Assembly: GCA_964626755.1 (NCBI GenBank)
Contig: CAZVGO010000028.1
Location: 1-64,000, forward strand
From: JACDAV01 sp964626755
GTDB taxonomy: Bacteria > Chloroflexota > Limnocylindria > Limnocylindrales > CSP1-4
DNA length: 64,000 nucleotides
Reading direction: 5' to 3'
Shown here: in pieces, positions 26,625 through 35,528 of the stretch
How the letters are laid out: each line of letters opens with the position of its first letter
Numbering within the stretch: the first letter of the stretch is position 1
Made by a program: the position numbers and the translations under genes
The notes under the pieces: generated by a model
Seen by the model: only the letters and a program-made list of their open reading frames with translations
The model's database searches: none
What the model was told of the DNA's origin: nothing

Positions 26625-27704
26625 TCAGGCCCGGGCTCCCGGGCTGCGACGGCGTCGGAGGCCGAATGCCCCAATCCGGCGACGGACGATCGGCAGCCAC
26701 GCCAGCGCGCCCAGCGACTGGGCGAGCACCGCCAGGACGAGTAGCAGTCCGGGCACCGAGAGGACGAGCCCCGGCACCGCCCAATCCAGGGCTCCCGAGA
26801 ACCGGGCGGCGAGGTCCGAGGACAGGTCGCCCTGAATCGGTGGCGCTCCGCGGCCGACCGCGGGAATCGTGAAGCGCACGCCGGGAGGACTGGTCGGGGC
26901 GCTCGGGCCGCCACCGATGATCGGGGACGGTGAGGGCGACGTCGACCCGGACGGTCCGGGTGTCGGCGCGACGGTCGGCGAAGGAGACCCGCCGTCGGTC
27001 GGGACCGAAGACGAAGACGGCTCCGCGGTGGGTGGGGGCGTGACGCCGCCGGGCGGCGGAGTCGGAGCCGGCGGGGCGGTCGGCCCGGGCGGCGGGGTCG
27101 GCGCCGGCGTGGGGGTCGCGCCGGGCGGCGGCGTCGGTGCGGGTGTGGGCGGCGGCGTGGGCGGCGGCGTCGGCGCGGGCGTGGGGGGCGCAGCCGTGAT
27201 CGCCACCCCGAACGACTTCGCCGCGTCCGGACCGTCCATGCAGTTCTGGGATCGGTCGGCGTCCGCTGTCCAGCTGTAATTGCCGACCGCGGAACCCGTG
27301 ACCGTTACGCCGATCGTGATCGACTGACCGGTCGCCCCTTCCAGCCTGTCCCCGCCGCCGACAGCGTGGGCCACGACGATGGTCGTGCCGCTCGCCGCGA
27401 CCGTCCAATTGGCGCCCGCCGGGGCGGCGAGGATGGCCACGCCCGTCACGTCGAACGCGGGCGGGATCGTGACCGTCACGCACCCGACGTCGTCGTCGAG
27501 CTCGGGCCCGGGACCTACCACGAGCCGGATCGTCGCGGTCGCGCCAGCGACGAACCCAGCGGGGCTGCGGCTCAGCTCCCAGGCTCCCTCGGCCCCGAGC
27601 GCCGGCCCGGGCCCTCCTGCCGCAACAACGCCGAGCAGGGAGAGCAGCGCCAATCCCCAGCAGAGACCGCGGCCCCGGAGGGTCCGTCGGGAAGTGTCAG
27701 GCAA
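26625..27704 (-). CDS. Secreted, C-terminally anchored Pro/Thr-rich protein
   Basis: 359 aa of unknown function. Signal peptide (residues about 1-38, LCWGLALLSLLGVVAAG), an extracellular beta-rich domain (about 40-170, ending near DRSQNCMDGPDAAKSFGV), a low-complexity linker of repeated P/T/G units (about 175-280), then one membrane helix (LVLSVPGLLLVLAVLAQSLGALAWL) and a basic tail RRRIGAFGLRRRR. This topology suits a surface protein held by its C-terminus. It lies next to the GGDEF/HD-GYP gene, with the stop of that gene 1 bp away, so they are probably one transcript. Confidence 0.75.
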   Translation of the reverse strand: MPDTSRRTLRGRGLCWGLALLSLLGVVAAGGPGPALGAEGAWELSRSPAGFVAGATATIRLVVGPGPELDDDVGCVTVTIPPAFDVTGVAILAAPAGANWTVAASGTTIVVAHAVGGGDRLEGATGQSITIGVTVTGSAVGNYSWTADADRSQNCMDGPDAAKSFGVAITAAPPTPAPTPPPTPPPTPAPTPPPGATPTPAPTPPPGPTAPPAPTPPPGGVTPPPTAEPSSSSVPTDGGSPSPTVAPTPGPSGSTSPSPSPIIGGGPSAPTSPPGVRFTIPAVGRGAPPIQGDLSSDLAARFSGALDWAVPGLVLSVPGLLLVLAVLAQSLGALAWLPIVRRRIGAFGLRRRRSPGARA

Positions 27705-29537
27705 TCAGGCCACCTGCCGGTAGGGGGTCCACAACCCGAGCGGCTTGACGTCTGCGCCGGGCAGCGGCGCGCCCGGGACGGTCTCGATGCCGCGAATGAA
27801 GACCTCGACGAGGTGCTCGTCGAGCTGCGTGCCGGCCACATCCGCGAGCTCCGTGAGTGCCTGCTGGACGCTCTTGGACTTCCGATATGGCCGAGTCGTG
27901 GTGACCGCCGAGAACGTGTCTCCAACCGACAGGATCCGGGCCACGAGCGGGATGTTCTCCCCGGCCAGCCGGTGGAGGTACCCCTTGCCATCCCAGCGCT
28001 CATGGTGATGGCGAACCCCCGCCCGGACGACATCCAGGTCGGGTAGGTCCCGGAGGATGAGGTCGCCCAGCGCGACGTGTTGCTGGACGATCGCCATCTC
28101 CTCGGTTGTCAGGCGACCGGGCTTGCGGAGCACGTAATCGGGAATGCCGATCTTGCCGACATCGTGGAGAAGGCCCGCGACCCTGACGATCTGAATGAAC
28201 TCCGGCTCAAGCCCGAGCTGCTGGGCGATGAACATCGCGTACCGGGCGACGTCCTCGGAGTGGCGCTTCGTGTAGCGATCCTTCGTGTCGACGGCGAGGA
28301 TGAGGCCCTGGAACACGTCGAACGTGTGGGCGCCAGCCTGGGCCGCGGGCTGCGGACCGCCGAACCGGATCGCGTCGCCGCCACTCGCCTTCGCCTCCCG
28401 CAGGGTGAGGGCAGCGGCGGTCAGAAGTTCGGTGGCGGAATCGGCGTGCTCCGGAAAGGTGCACACGCCGGCGCTGACGGTAAGAGGCAGCCGCTCGGAT
28501 GTCTCGAACTGGAGGCTGTAGTCGACGAGGGCGGCGCGCACGCGTTCGAGCACGTCGCCGACGACTTGGACCGAGCCGCTCGGGACGACGAACAGGAGCT
28601 CGTCGGGGCCGTATCGGCCAAGCGTGGCGACCGACGGCAACTCGCGTCGCAGCAGATCGACCACGGCGAGGAGAGCTTCGTCGCCGGCCCCGTGGCCGTA
28701 GTTCTCGTTGAGCAGCCGGAAGTTATCGATGTCGACGAGGGCGACCCCGAAGCCGCCGCGGCCGGCGCGCGACTCGTCTACCGCCCGAGCGACCACGTCG
28801 ACGAGCGCGCCGTGGTTGAGCGTCCCGGTCAGCGTGTCACCGGAGATGGCCGCGACGAGAGCCGCGGTCTGGCTCGAGATCCGGCCCTGGGCGGAACGGA
28901 AGACGAGGAACAGGACGACGCCCGCGACGAGGCCGGCGGACAACGTGACCAGGGCGATGTTCTGGCGGATCGCGTCGACGTCGGCGAGGATCGGCCCCGC
29001 GTCGCGCCATACGCCGACCACCGCCAGGACGCGGCCGCCTGTGACCAGGGGGAAGTACTCGCGCAGCACGGATGCGACGGGGAGCGGCGGTCCGACGGCC
29101 TCGCTGGCGGCCACGTCGTCGATCCCGGCACTGGCGCTGTCGCCGCCGAGAGCGAGGGTGAAGTCGGCACTTGGGGCTCCAACGGCGCCGCGCAGCTCCG
29201 GCCGGTCCGCGGCGACGACGCGGCCGTCCGGCAATCGAAGCTCGACACGGACAATCTGGCCGGGCTCGACGAGAGACGCGAGTCGCTCTTCGAGGGCCGC
29301 CTGGCGCTCCGCGCTGGGGCCGGAGGCGTCGAGGTCGTCCGGAGACACGGTGCTCCTGACGAACAACCGCACCAGGGCTGCGTCCGTGCCCACCACGGAG
29401 TTGAGGGTGGTCGTCGAGAAGTGGGCAGAAACCATCACCGTCTGGGCCATCGCGGTGACGCCTACGATGATCAGGAAGATCCCGTAGACGAGCAGAAGGA
29501 GGATCGGGCGTGGTAGTCGCGCTGGTGCGCCGAACAC
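27705..29537 (-). CDS. Membrane GGDEF/HD-GYP cyclic-di-GMP protein
   Basis: About 610 aa. Two membrane helices (ILLLLVYGIFLIIVGVTAM and IALVTLSAGLVAGVVLFLVF) flank an extracytoplasmic sensor region, followed by GGDEF (about 250-410) and HD-GYP (about 420-600). The GGDEF signature is YGPDELLF rather than GGDEF, so cyclase activity is doubtful. The HD motif LLHDVGKIGIPDYVL is intact; the GYP is GYL (HHERWDGKGYLHRLAGE). A phosphodiesterase with a degenerate, perhaps GTP-sensing, GGDEF is likely. GTG at 29535-29537 follows CCGGGGA; a start at 29612 would add 25 residues through structured leader sequence. Confidence 0.85.
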   Translation of the reverse strand: MFGAPARLPRPILLLLVYGIFLIIVGVTAMAQTVMVSAHFSTTTLNSVVGTDAALVRLFVRSTVSPDDLDASGPSAERQAALEERLASLVEPGQIVRVELRLPDGRVVAADRPELRGAVGAPSADFTLALGGDSASAGIDDVAASEAVGPPLPVASVLREYFPLVTGGRVLAVVGVWRDAGPILADVDAIRQNIALVTLSAGLVAGVVLFLVFRSAQGRISSQTAALVAAISGDTLTGTLNHGALVDVVARAVDESRAGRGGFGVALVDIDNFRLLNENYGHGAGDEALLAVVDLLRRELPSVATLGRYGPDELLFVVPSGSVQVVGDVLERVRAALVDYSLQFETSERLPLTVSAGVCTFPEHADSATELLTAAALTLREAKASGGDAIRFGGPQPAAQAGAHTFDVFQGLILAVDTKDRYTKRHSEDVARYAMFIAQQLGLEPEFIQIVRVAGLLHDVGKIGIPDYVLRKPGRLTTEEMAIVQQHVALGDLILRDLPDLDVVRAGVRHHHERWDGKGYLHRLAGENIPLVARILSVGDTFSAVTTTRPYRKSKSVQQALTELADVAGTQLDEHLVEVFIRGIETVPGAPLPGADVKPLGLWTPYRQVA

Positions 29538-29720
29538 GGTTATGTCCCCGGAGGACCCCCTCAAGCGGGCGGAACCTCGCCAAACGTACCGATCCGTACC
29601 TGCCTCGCCCACGGGACGGAAGTCCCGCCGGCCCCGGCCGAAATCGGGGGCCGAGCGCGTATGGCATCCCCAGGTCAGAAGGTTACCCAGGAGTGGATCG
29701 CCATTCGTACCGGTAAGGGG
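29538..29720 (-). promoter_or_regulatory. Structured leader upstream of the GGDEF/HD-GYP gene
   Basis: Read on the minus strand this ~180 nt can form several strong hairpins: CGGCCCCCGATTTCGGCCGGGGCCG, GCGGGAC-TTCC-GTCCCGT and GTACGGATCGGTAC, before the start codon. It might be a regulatory RNA element, but it does not match the GEMM c-di-GMP riboswitch consensus that I know. Unassigned. Confidence 0.35.
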
Positions 29721-29799
29721 CCGCCGGGAGACCCGGGCGCCCAGCCGCGTGCTCGATCGTGGGCGCGATCTCAGCCTCGGAGCGATTCAGGCGTGGATC

Positions 29800-29828
29800 G
29801 CTGGCGGAGAGGGTCGGATTCGAACCGG
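29800..29828 (-). pseudogene. tRNA-Ser 3' fragment (remnant or attachment site)
   Basis: 29800-29826 matches the 3' end of the intact tRNA-Ser(TGA) gene at 30291-30317 in 26 of 27 positions, including the encoded CCA and the acceptor 3' strand; only position 29815 differs. The 5' half of the tRNA is absent. The two copies are direct repeats 491 bp apart, flanking the gene at 29895-30275, like the ends of an insertion at a tRNA 3' end. Confidence 0.75.
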
Positions 29829-29856
29829 TTGATCGGCCATCGTTCGGATGTAGCAT
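29829..29856 (+). promoter_or_regulatory. Promoter for the Ala-rich helical protein gene
   Basis: TTGATC (29829-29834) and TAGCAT (29851-29856), 16 bp apart, directly after the tRNA fragment and about 40 bp before the start codon. A GGGAGG ribosome site follows at about 29879-29885. Confidence 0.5.
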
Positions 29857-29894
29857 GACCGGGCGAGCCAGTCGCTGAGGGAGGGCGCCGGCCA

Positions 29895-30275
29895 ATGAAG
29901 AACCCGGACGCGGACGCAACAACCACCGCCAAATCGCTCGCCCAGTGGCGGGAGGCAGAGCGATCGGCTGCCGTGGCGCGCCGCGGACTGCTGGCGGCTG
30001 AGGCCGCGTCAGCCGCCGCAGTCGATGCGGCCGAGGCGGCGGCAGCCACGGCCAAGGCAGCCAAGGCATCGCTCAAGGCCGCCACGCTGGCGGAGGCATC
30101 GGCAAGCAAGACCGCGAAAGCAGCCCGGCTGTCGGTCGAAACGGCCCGGGCGGACGTCGCAGACACCGAGGCCGAGACCGCGATGGCGGATGTCACCGAG
30201 GTCGAGGCGCACGATCGGTATCGCCAGGCGGCCGATCGGGCGGCCTCCCGTCGCGAGGTCGACTCAGGAGCCTGA
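29895..30275 (+). CDS. Small Ala-rich helical (coiled-coil) protein, family member 2
   Basis: 126 aa, about 40% alanine, predicted to be one long amphipathic helix with no membrane segment or signal peptide. It starts MKNPDADATTTAKSLAQWREAERSA and ends with VEAHDRYRQAADRAASRREV; both ends match the protein at 17505-17903, so they form a family. It resembles LEA-like or filament-type low-complexity helices, but no function can be assigned. It lies between two copies of a tRNA-Ser 3' end with its own promoter and a GGGAGG ribosome site, opposite in strand to its neighbours. Confidence 0.65.
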   Translation: MKNPDADATTTAKSLAQWREAERSAAVARRGLLAAEAASAAAVDAAEAAAATAKAAKASLKAATLAEASASKTAKAARLSVETARADVADTEAETAMADVTEVEAHDRYRQAADRAASRREVDSGA

Positions 30276-30291
30276 GACGGCCCTTCGCGAG

Positions 30292-30380
<89 letters not shown>

Positions 30381-30406
30381 GCGGCCGATTGTACGGCCGG
30401 GTCCCG

Positions 30407-31747
30407 TCAGGCCCGGATGGCGTCCGCGCCCATTGCCGGGCGTAGAACTTCCGGAACCGTGATCGAACCGTCCGGCTGCTGATACGTCTCGAGGAGAGCC
30501 GCGACCGTCCGGGCGAGGGCCATCGCGGACCCGTTGAGGGTGTGGACGAGCTCCGGCTTCGCGCCAGGCTCCGGGCGGTAGCGGATCGCCATCCGGCGGG
30601 CCTGGTAGTCGCGGAAGTTCGAGCATGAGCTGACCTCGAGCCAGCGCTCGACGCCCGGCGCCCACACCTCGAGGTCGTACTTCTTCGCCTGGACGAAGCC
30701 CAGCTCGCGGGTGCTCATCAGCACGACCCGGTAGGCGAGCCCGAGCCGCTGGAGGAGCGACTCGGCGCGCGCGGTCAGCCACTCGAGCGCGGCCTCCGAT
30801 TCGGACGGCTTCTCGAACAGGACCATCTCGACCTTGTCGAACTGGTGGACCCGGAGGATCCCGCGAGTGTCACGACCGGCGGCGCCGGCCTCCCGGCGGA
30901 AGCACGGCGAGTACGCCGCGTAGCGCACCGGCAAGGACGACGCGTCGAAGATCTCGTCGCGGTGGAGGTTCGTGACCGGGACCTCGGCCGTCGGGACCAG
31001 GTAGAGGTCGTCGCGGGTCACGACGTACATCTGGTCTTCCTTGTCCGGGATCTGGCCCGTGCCCCGGGCCGAGTCGGCGTTGACGACGGCCGGCGGCCAG
31101 ACCTCGGTCATGCCGTTCTCGGTGACGTGGACATCGAGGAACCAGTTGATGAGCGCTCGCTGGAGTCGCGAGCCGGCTCCCTTGTAGACGGGAAAGCCCG
31201 AGCCTGCGATCTTCGCGCCCCGGGCGTTGTCGATGATGTCGAGCGCCTCGGCGAGCTCCCAGTGCGGCTTCCGGGTCCAGGTGGCGCCACCCGCCGGCGC
31301 ATCCGCCCCGACCTCACCGCTGAGCGGCTGTTCGCGGGGCAGCTGGTCGCCCCACGTCCGCACGGTGACGTTCGCCTCGAGGCCTCCGACCGGCACATCC
31401 GGATCGGCCGGGTTCGGAATCCGGAGGAGGAGCTCGTCGAGCTCGGCTTCGACCTTCGCGAGCTCCGCGTCGATCGCCGCGATCCGCTCGCCGGCCTTCG
31501 AGGACGCTGCCTTGAGCTTCGCCACCTCCGGGTCGCCGGCAGCCGCTCCGCCCTTCATCGCCTCGCCGATCCGCTTCGACGCGGCGTTCCGCTCTGCCTT
31601 CAGCGTGTCGCCCTCGCCGAGCAGCGCGCGGCGGCGTTCGTCGGCGGCGATCGCGTCGTCGACTGCCGCGGGGTCCTCGCCCTTGTCGACGGCGCCCTTG
31701 CGGATGATGTCAGGCTCGTCGCGCAGCCGCTGCAGCCCGACGCTCAC
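30407..31747 (-). CDS. serS: Seryl-tRNA synthetase
   Basis: 446 aa class II synthetase. N-terminal tRNA-binding coiled coil (about 25-110, KAERNAASKRIGEAMK...), then catalytic motifs: TEVWPPAVVN, LVPTAEVPVTNLHRDEI (motif region with the Ser-binding TAE), FRREAGAAGRDTRGILRVHQFDKVEM (motif 2), and HTLNGSAMALARTVAALLETYQ (motif 3). GTG 31745-31747 overlaps the lysS TGA (GTGA). Four tRNA-Ser genes are in this window, one directly downstream. Confidence 0.96.
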   Translation of the reverse strand: MSVGLQRLRDEPDIIRKGAVDKGEDPAAVDDAIAADERRRALLGEGDTLKAERNAASKRIGEAMKGGAAAGDPEVAKLKAASSKAGERIAAIDAELAKVEAELDELLLRIPNPADPDVPVGGLEANVTVRTWGDQLPREQPLSGEVGADAPAGGATWTRKPHWELAEALDIIDNARGAKIAGSGFPVYKGAGSRLQRALINWFLDVHVTENGMTEVWPPAVVNADSARGTGQIPDKEDQMYVVTRDDLYLVPTAEVPVTNLHRDEIFDASSLPVRYAAYSPCFRREAGAAGRDTRGILRVHQFDKVEMVLFEKPSESEAALEWLTARAESLLQRLGLAYRVVLMSTRELGFVQAKKYDLEVWAPGVERWLEVSSCSNFRDYQARRMAIRYRPEPGAKPELVHTLNGSAMALARTVAALLETYQQPDGSITVPEVLRPAMGADAIRA

Positions 31748-33354
31748 GACGACGCCTTCACGGTGGAGCCCGCGGCCTCGCGCAGCCGCGCCCGGACGAA
31801 CTCCGGTTCGAGGCTCGCGAGGAGCCAGCCGGCCCGCGGCCCGTTCGGGCGGCCGAGGAACGCCCGGTAGATCGCCTCGAACGCGCGCCGCGCCGCCACG
31901 TCCTTGTCCTGTGCCGCGAGGAAGATCCGCCCCTGCCACGCCTCGCCGCTCAGCGTCGTCCCGGGTTCATCCGCCGCGTCGGCCAGCGCGCCGAGGAACC
32001 GCCGCTGGGCGTCGTCGAGGTCCGCGGCCTCGGCCGGAAGTCCGTCACGGCGGACGACGAGCCGGGCGGCCTCGGGCGCGTATTCGCCGAGCCACGCGCG
32101 GGCGGACGCGGTCCGTTCGTCGAGGATCTCGCGCTCGCGCCCGGTCAGCGGTGCGCCCTTCTCGGCGGCGACCCGCTCCCCGATATCGACGCCCGGCACC
32201 TGGAGGAGCATCGCGAGATGGGCGAACGGCGGCCGGAACGCCGCCGCCTCGGCCGCGACGTCGGCGTCGGGCGAGAGGAGCGAGTAGCGGAAGATCTGCT
32301 CGTGGCCGGCGGGCAGCTCGCCGTGGACGTCCCGCCCGGCGGTCGCGGCGGCGAACTTGTCGAAGTCGTCGAACAGGCGCGGGACGGCGTCCGTGCCCTG
32401 CGGATCGAACTCGATCACCTGGTTCGGTCGCGGCCGGATGAACAGGAAGCGGAGCAGCTCAGGCGGCAGGACATCCGCGATCCGATGGGCGGCGGCGCCC
32501 CGACCCTTCGACGTCGACATCTTCTGGCCGCCGATGTTGAGGAACTCGTACGGAACGTTGAGCGGCGGCTCGCGCTCGAAGACCTCGCGCGCGATCGCAT
32601 CGGACCGGTCGCGCGACCCGCCCTTCGTCGAGAGGTCCTTGCCGTTCGGCTCGATCGTCACCCCGAACAGCGACCACTGGGCCGCCCACTCGAGGTTCCA
32701 GGGCAGCTTCGCCCGGCCGCCGAACGGCGAGACCCAGCCGGAATGGCCGCATCCCTTCGCCCAGGTCACGAGGTTCGGCCGGCACTCGTAGAAGACCCGC
32801 TCGCCGTCCCACTTCGTCACGATCGTCGTCCCGACCTTGCCGCAGTTCTCGCACACAACACCGATCGGGTGCCATGTCTCGGGGTGTCGAACGTTCGCGA
32901 CCCGGCGGTAGATGTCGCGGACGACATCGGCCCGATCGAGCGCGAGGCGGATGTACTTGTCGAGATCGCCCGTCGGGTAGATCTCGCTCATCCAGTAGTA
33001 GCGGTCCGGATGGATCCCGAGCCGGGCGAAGATGTCGATGAACACCTGCGCGTGGTGGCGGCCATACGAGGCGTGGCCGTCGGGCTCCTGGTCCGGGATC
33101 TGGGCGAGCGGCCGGCCCATCGCGCCTTCGACCGCGTCGGGCGTAAGGAGCGCCTGGGCGTCCATCGGGTCCATGTCGTCGACGCCGTAGAGGTACGTCG
33201 TCGCGATTCCGTTCGCCCGCAGGGCTCGGACGATGACGTCGAGCAGGACGGGGCCGCGGAGGCTGCCGACGTGGACGGTCCCCGACGGAGTCTTCGAGTC
33301 GTTGACGACCTGCGGGCCGCTGACTCGTGCTGCTAGCTCATCCGCCCAGTCCAT
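31744..33354 (-). CDS. lysS: Lysyl-tRNA synthetase, class I
   Basis: 536 aa class I LysRS (LysK type), typical of archaea and some bacterial groups instead of the class II enzyme. Visible: the HIGH-like PSGTVHVGSLRGPV, zinc-type cysteines in VCENCGKVGT and ECRPNLVTWAKGCGHSG, and the KMSKS-like GGQKMSTSKGRG. The C-terminal helical bundle is Ala-rich. ATG 33352-33354 follows a possible -10 CACAAT by 7 nt. Translationally coupled to serS. Confidence 0.94.
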   Translation of the reverse strand: MDWADELAARVSGPQVVNDSKTPSGTVHVGSLRGPVLLDVIVRALRANGIATTYLYGVDDMDPMDAQALLTPDAVEGAMGRPLAQIPDQEPDGHASYGRHHAQVFIDIFARLGIHPDRYYWMSEIYPTGDLDKYIRLALDRADVVRDIYRRVANVRHPETWHPIGVVCENCGKVGTTIVTKWDGERVFYECRPNLVTWAKGCGHSGWVSPFGGRAKLPWNLEWAAQWSLFGVTIEPNGKDLSTKGGSRDRSDAIAREVFEREPPLNVPYEFLNIGGQKMSTSKGRGAAAHRIADVLPPELLRFLFIRPRPNQVIEFDPQGTDAVPRLFDDFDKFAAATAGRDVHGELPAGHEQIFRYSLLSPDADVAAEAAAFRPPFAHLAMLLQVPGVDIGERVAAEKGAPLTGREREILDERTASARAWLGEYAPEAARLVVRRDGLPAEAADLDDAQRRFLGALADAADEPGTTLSGEAWQGRIFLAAQDKDVAARRAFEAIYRAFLGRPNGPRAGWLLASLEPEFVRARLREAAGSTVKASS

Positions 33355-33394
33355 GCCGCGTATTGTGCGCGGCGGGGTGCGACCCGCGCGCCGC

Positions 33395-33859
33395 CTAGGT
33401 GATCCCGACGATCTTGTAGGTGAAGTCGCCCGCGGGGACGCGGACGAGGACCTTCTCGCCCTTCTTCTTGCCGAGCAACGCCCGTCCGACCGGGCTCTCG
33501 TTCGAGATGCGGCCCTCGGTCGGCTTCGCCTCAGCCGACCCGACGATCGTGAACGACTCCGACCCGTCAGGGCTCTCGACCGCCACCGTCGAGCCGATCT
33601 GGACGTGATCGGTCGAGTGGTTCTCCTCGATGATCGTAGCGTTCTTGATCAGCGCCTCGAGCGTCTGGATCCGGCCCTCGACGAACGCCTGCTCGTTCTT
33701 GGCGTCCTCGTACTCGGCGTTCTCCGAGAGGTCGCCGTGCTCCTTGGCGTCGTGGATCCGCGCCGCGACCTCGGGCCGCTTGACGGTGGTCATCTCGTCC
33801 AGCTCCGCGCGGAGCTTCTCGAGACCCTCTTTCGACAGGTAAGTCGGCTTGTTGTTCAC
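33395..33859 (-). CDS. greA: Transcription elongation factor GreA
   Basis: 154 aa, the usual length. N-terminal antiparallel coiled coil (YLSKEGLEKLRAELDEM...) with the acidic tip DLSENAEYEDAKNEQ that activates RNA-polymerase cleavage, then the FKBP-like domain (SPVGRALLGKKKGEKVLVRVPAG). GTG start at 33857-33859. Own promoter at 33979-34007 and a ~110-nt leader. Confidence 0.95.
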   Translation of the reverse strand: MNNKPTYLSKEGLEKLRAELDEMTTVKRPEVAARIHDAKEHGDLSENAEYEDAKNEQAFVEGRIQTLEALIKNATIIEENHSTDHVQIGSTVAVESPDGSESFTIVGSAEAKPTEGRISNESPVGRALLGKKKGEKVLVRVPAGDFTYKIVGIT

Positions 33860-33978
33860 GTGGGTGCGCCCCCAGGCGGTTGAGCGGGCGGCTGGCGGCC
33901 GAGACCGCAGCCATCGGATATGGAAAGAACTCCAGGTCTCCGCGGTCGTCGCGAGCCTGAAGTTCGAGCCGGTGGCGG

Positions 33979-34007
33979 AGTCTAGCGCGGCCCGGGAAGG
34001 GTGTCAA
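33979..34007 (-). promoter_or_regulatory. greA promoter
   Basis: TTGACA (34002-34007) and TAGACT (33979-33984) with 17 bp spacing on the minus strand, one of the best promoter matches in the window. The intergenic stretch 33860-34188 holds this promoter, the greA leader, and near 34155-34185 a CCCCCA...TGGGGG inverted repeat that may end argR transcription. Confidence 0.75.
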
Positions 34008-34188
34008 AGGTCCCGGCCGGGCGGCCGGGACGGCTATTCGTGCCATCTACCCAGGCGGCGGGTGATAGGCGGCTCGGAAGCCTGAAGGGATGCCCGCGAC
34101 GGTCGAAAGTAGCCACCAGCGGCTATGGATTGCGCGGCTTCTCCCTTCGCGGCCGTCTAACCCCCACGGGGTGAATATCTGGGGGAAG

Positions 34189-34659
34189 TCAGCGCCCGCC
34201 GGCCAGGCCTGCGAGGCGGCGCTTGACGCGCTGGAGGGAGCCCCGGTCGGGAACGGCAACGAACACGGTGTCGTCCCCGGCGATCGAGCCCGCCACCTCC
34301 GGCCAGCGTGCCCGGTCGAGCGCGGCGGCAATGGCGTGGGCCGATCCTGGCAATGTCCGCACGATCAGCAGGAGGCCTGCCTCCCGGACCTCGACCGGCA
34401 GGTCCGCCAGCAGCTTCCGGAGGCGATCCTCCCCGGATGTCTCCGCCTCGACCAGGCGGGGCGGCAGTGCGTAGGCCTGGGTGCCCTCGCGGGTGGCCTT
34501 GATGAGTCCGAGCTCGGCGACGTCGCGGCTGATCGTCGCCTGGGTCGTCTGGAAGCCGCGTTCCCGGAGGGCCGCAGCCAGCTCCTGCTGGGTCCGGACG
34601 GGCCGCTGAGCGACGAGGTCGCGAATCGCCCGCTGGCGGAGCTGCTTCATGACGACCAT
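34189..34659 (-). CDS. argR: Arginine repressor ArgR
   Basis: 156 aa. N-terminal winged helix (RTQQELAAALRERGFQTTQATISRDVAELGLIK) and C-terminal hexamerisation/arginine-binding domain (VRTLPGSAHAIAAALDRARWPEVAGSIAGDDTVFV, with the GDDT ligand motif). It represses arginine synthesis genes when arginine is high. No arginine gene adjoins it and no convincing ARG box was found nearby. The start could be the second Met (MKQLRQ). Confidence 0.93.
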   Translation of the reverse strand: MVVMKQLRQRAIRDLVAQRPVRTQQELAAALRERGFQTTQATISRDVAELGLIKATREGTQAYALPPRLVEAETSGEDRLRKLLADLPVEVREAGLLLIVRTLPGSAHAIAAALDRARWPEVAGSIAGDDTVFVAVPDRGSLQRVKRRLAGLAGGR

Positions 34660-34676
34660 TGCGGCCGGTCCCCGCC

Positions 34677-35510
34677 CTACCGCGCCAGGCCCAGCCAGGC
34701 GATGACGACGACGGTGGCGAGGATGGCGCGGTAGACGACGAAGACGTGGGTCGGGTGCGATCGGAGGAACCGGAGGAGAAACGCGATTGCGGCGAACCCG
34801 GCGACGAGCGAGGCGACCAGCCCGGCGACGAGCGGCAGCAACGCTACCTCGACGCCGCTTTCCCCGATCAGGACTTTGCGGGTCTCATAGGCACCGGCGA
34901 GGGCCGTGATCGGGGTCGCCATCAGGAAAGAGAAACGAGCGGCCGATTCGCGATCGAGGCCGGCGAACAGGCCGGCCGAGATCGAGATTCCCGACCTTGA
35001 GATGCCCGGGATCAGCGCAATCGCCTGGGCCCCGCCGATCCCGATCGCGGCGCGGAACGTCAGTCCGTCGATCCCCCGCCGGCGCGAGCCGTTCCGTTCG
35101 GCGAGCCACAGGATCGCCCCACCGATGACCAGCATGAGCGCGACGAGGCCGACCTGCCGGAACCGCTCCTCGATGAGATCGTTGAGCGCGAACCCGACAG
35201 CCAGCGCGGGTACGGTGGCCGCCGCGAGCAGCCACGCCAGGCGGCGGTCCGGGTCCTCGCCGAACGAGCGGTCACGGAGCGCAGCGAGACCGGCCGGCAC
35301 GAGCCGCAGCCAGTCCGCGCGGAAATAGGCGAGCAAGGCGACGAGCGTGCCGAGATGGAGCATCACGCTGAACTCGAGCGACGTGATGAACGGGTCGTCC
35401 CAGCCGAGCAGGAACGGGACCACGATGAGGTGTCCGGAGCTCGAGACCGGGAGGAATTCCGTCAGTCCCTGGACGATCCCCATGACCAGGGCCTGCAGGA
35501 CGACGTCCAT
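34677..35510 (-). CDS. uppP: Undecaprenyl-diphosphatase
   Basis: 277 aa membrane enzyme that recycles the lipid carrier of cell-wall synthesis (BacA). Visible: QGLTEFLPVSSSGHL (N-terminal active-site motif), LHLGTLVAL and the second motif PGISRSGISISAGL; about eight membrane helices. It begins 18 bp after hppA and ends 17 bp before argR, so the three are probably co-transcribed. Confidence 0.95.
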   Translation of the reverse strand: MDVVLQALVMGIVQGLTEFLPVSSSGHLIVVPFLLGWDDPFITSLEFSVMLHLGTLVALLAYFRADWLRLVPAGLAALRDRSFGEDPDRRLAWLLAAATVPALAVGFALNDLIEERFRQVGLVALMLVIGGAILWLAERNGSRRRGIDGLTFRAAIGIGGAQAIALIPGISRSGISISAGLFAGLDRESAARFSFLMATPITALAGAYETRKVLIGESGVEVALLPLVAGLVASLVAGFAAIAFLLRFLRSHPTHVFVVYRAILATVVVIAWLGLAR

Positions 35511-35528
35511 CAGGCTTGCGGCGACGCC

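Noticed and set aside
27036..27200. Short GGCGG-rich repeats resembling a tandem-repeat or CRISPR-like array
   Set aside because: They encode the Pro/Thr linker of the secreted protein; repeat units vary and there are no unique spacers.
29590..29700. Possible GEMM c-di-GMP riboswitch
   Set aside because: The hairpins lack the conserved GCAAACC-type core and tetraloop-receptor features, so only a generic structured leader is reported.
34140..34190. Possible ARG box near argR
   Set aside because: Only one half-site (GTGAATATC) was found, with no second half at the right spacing.
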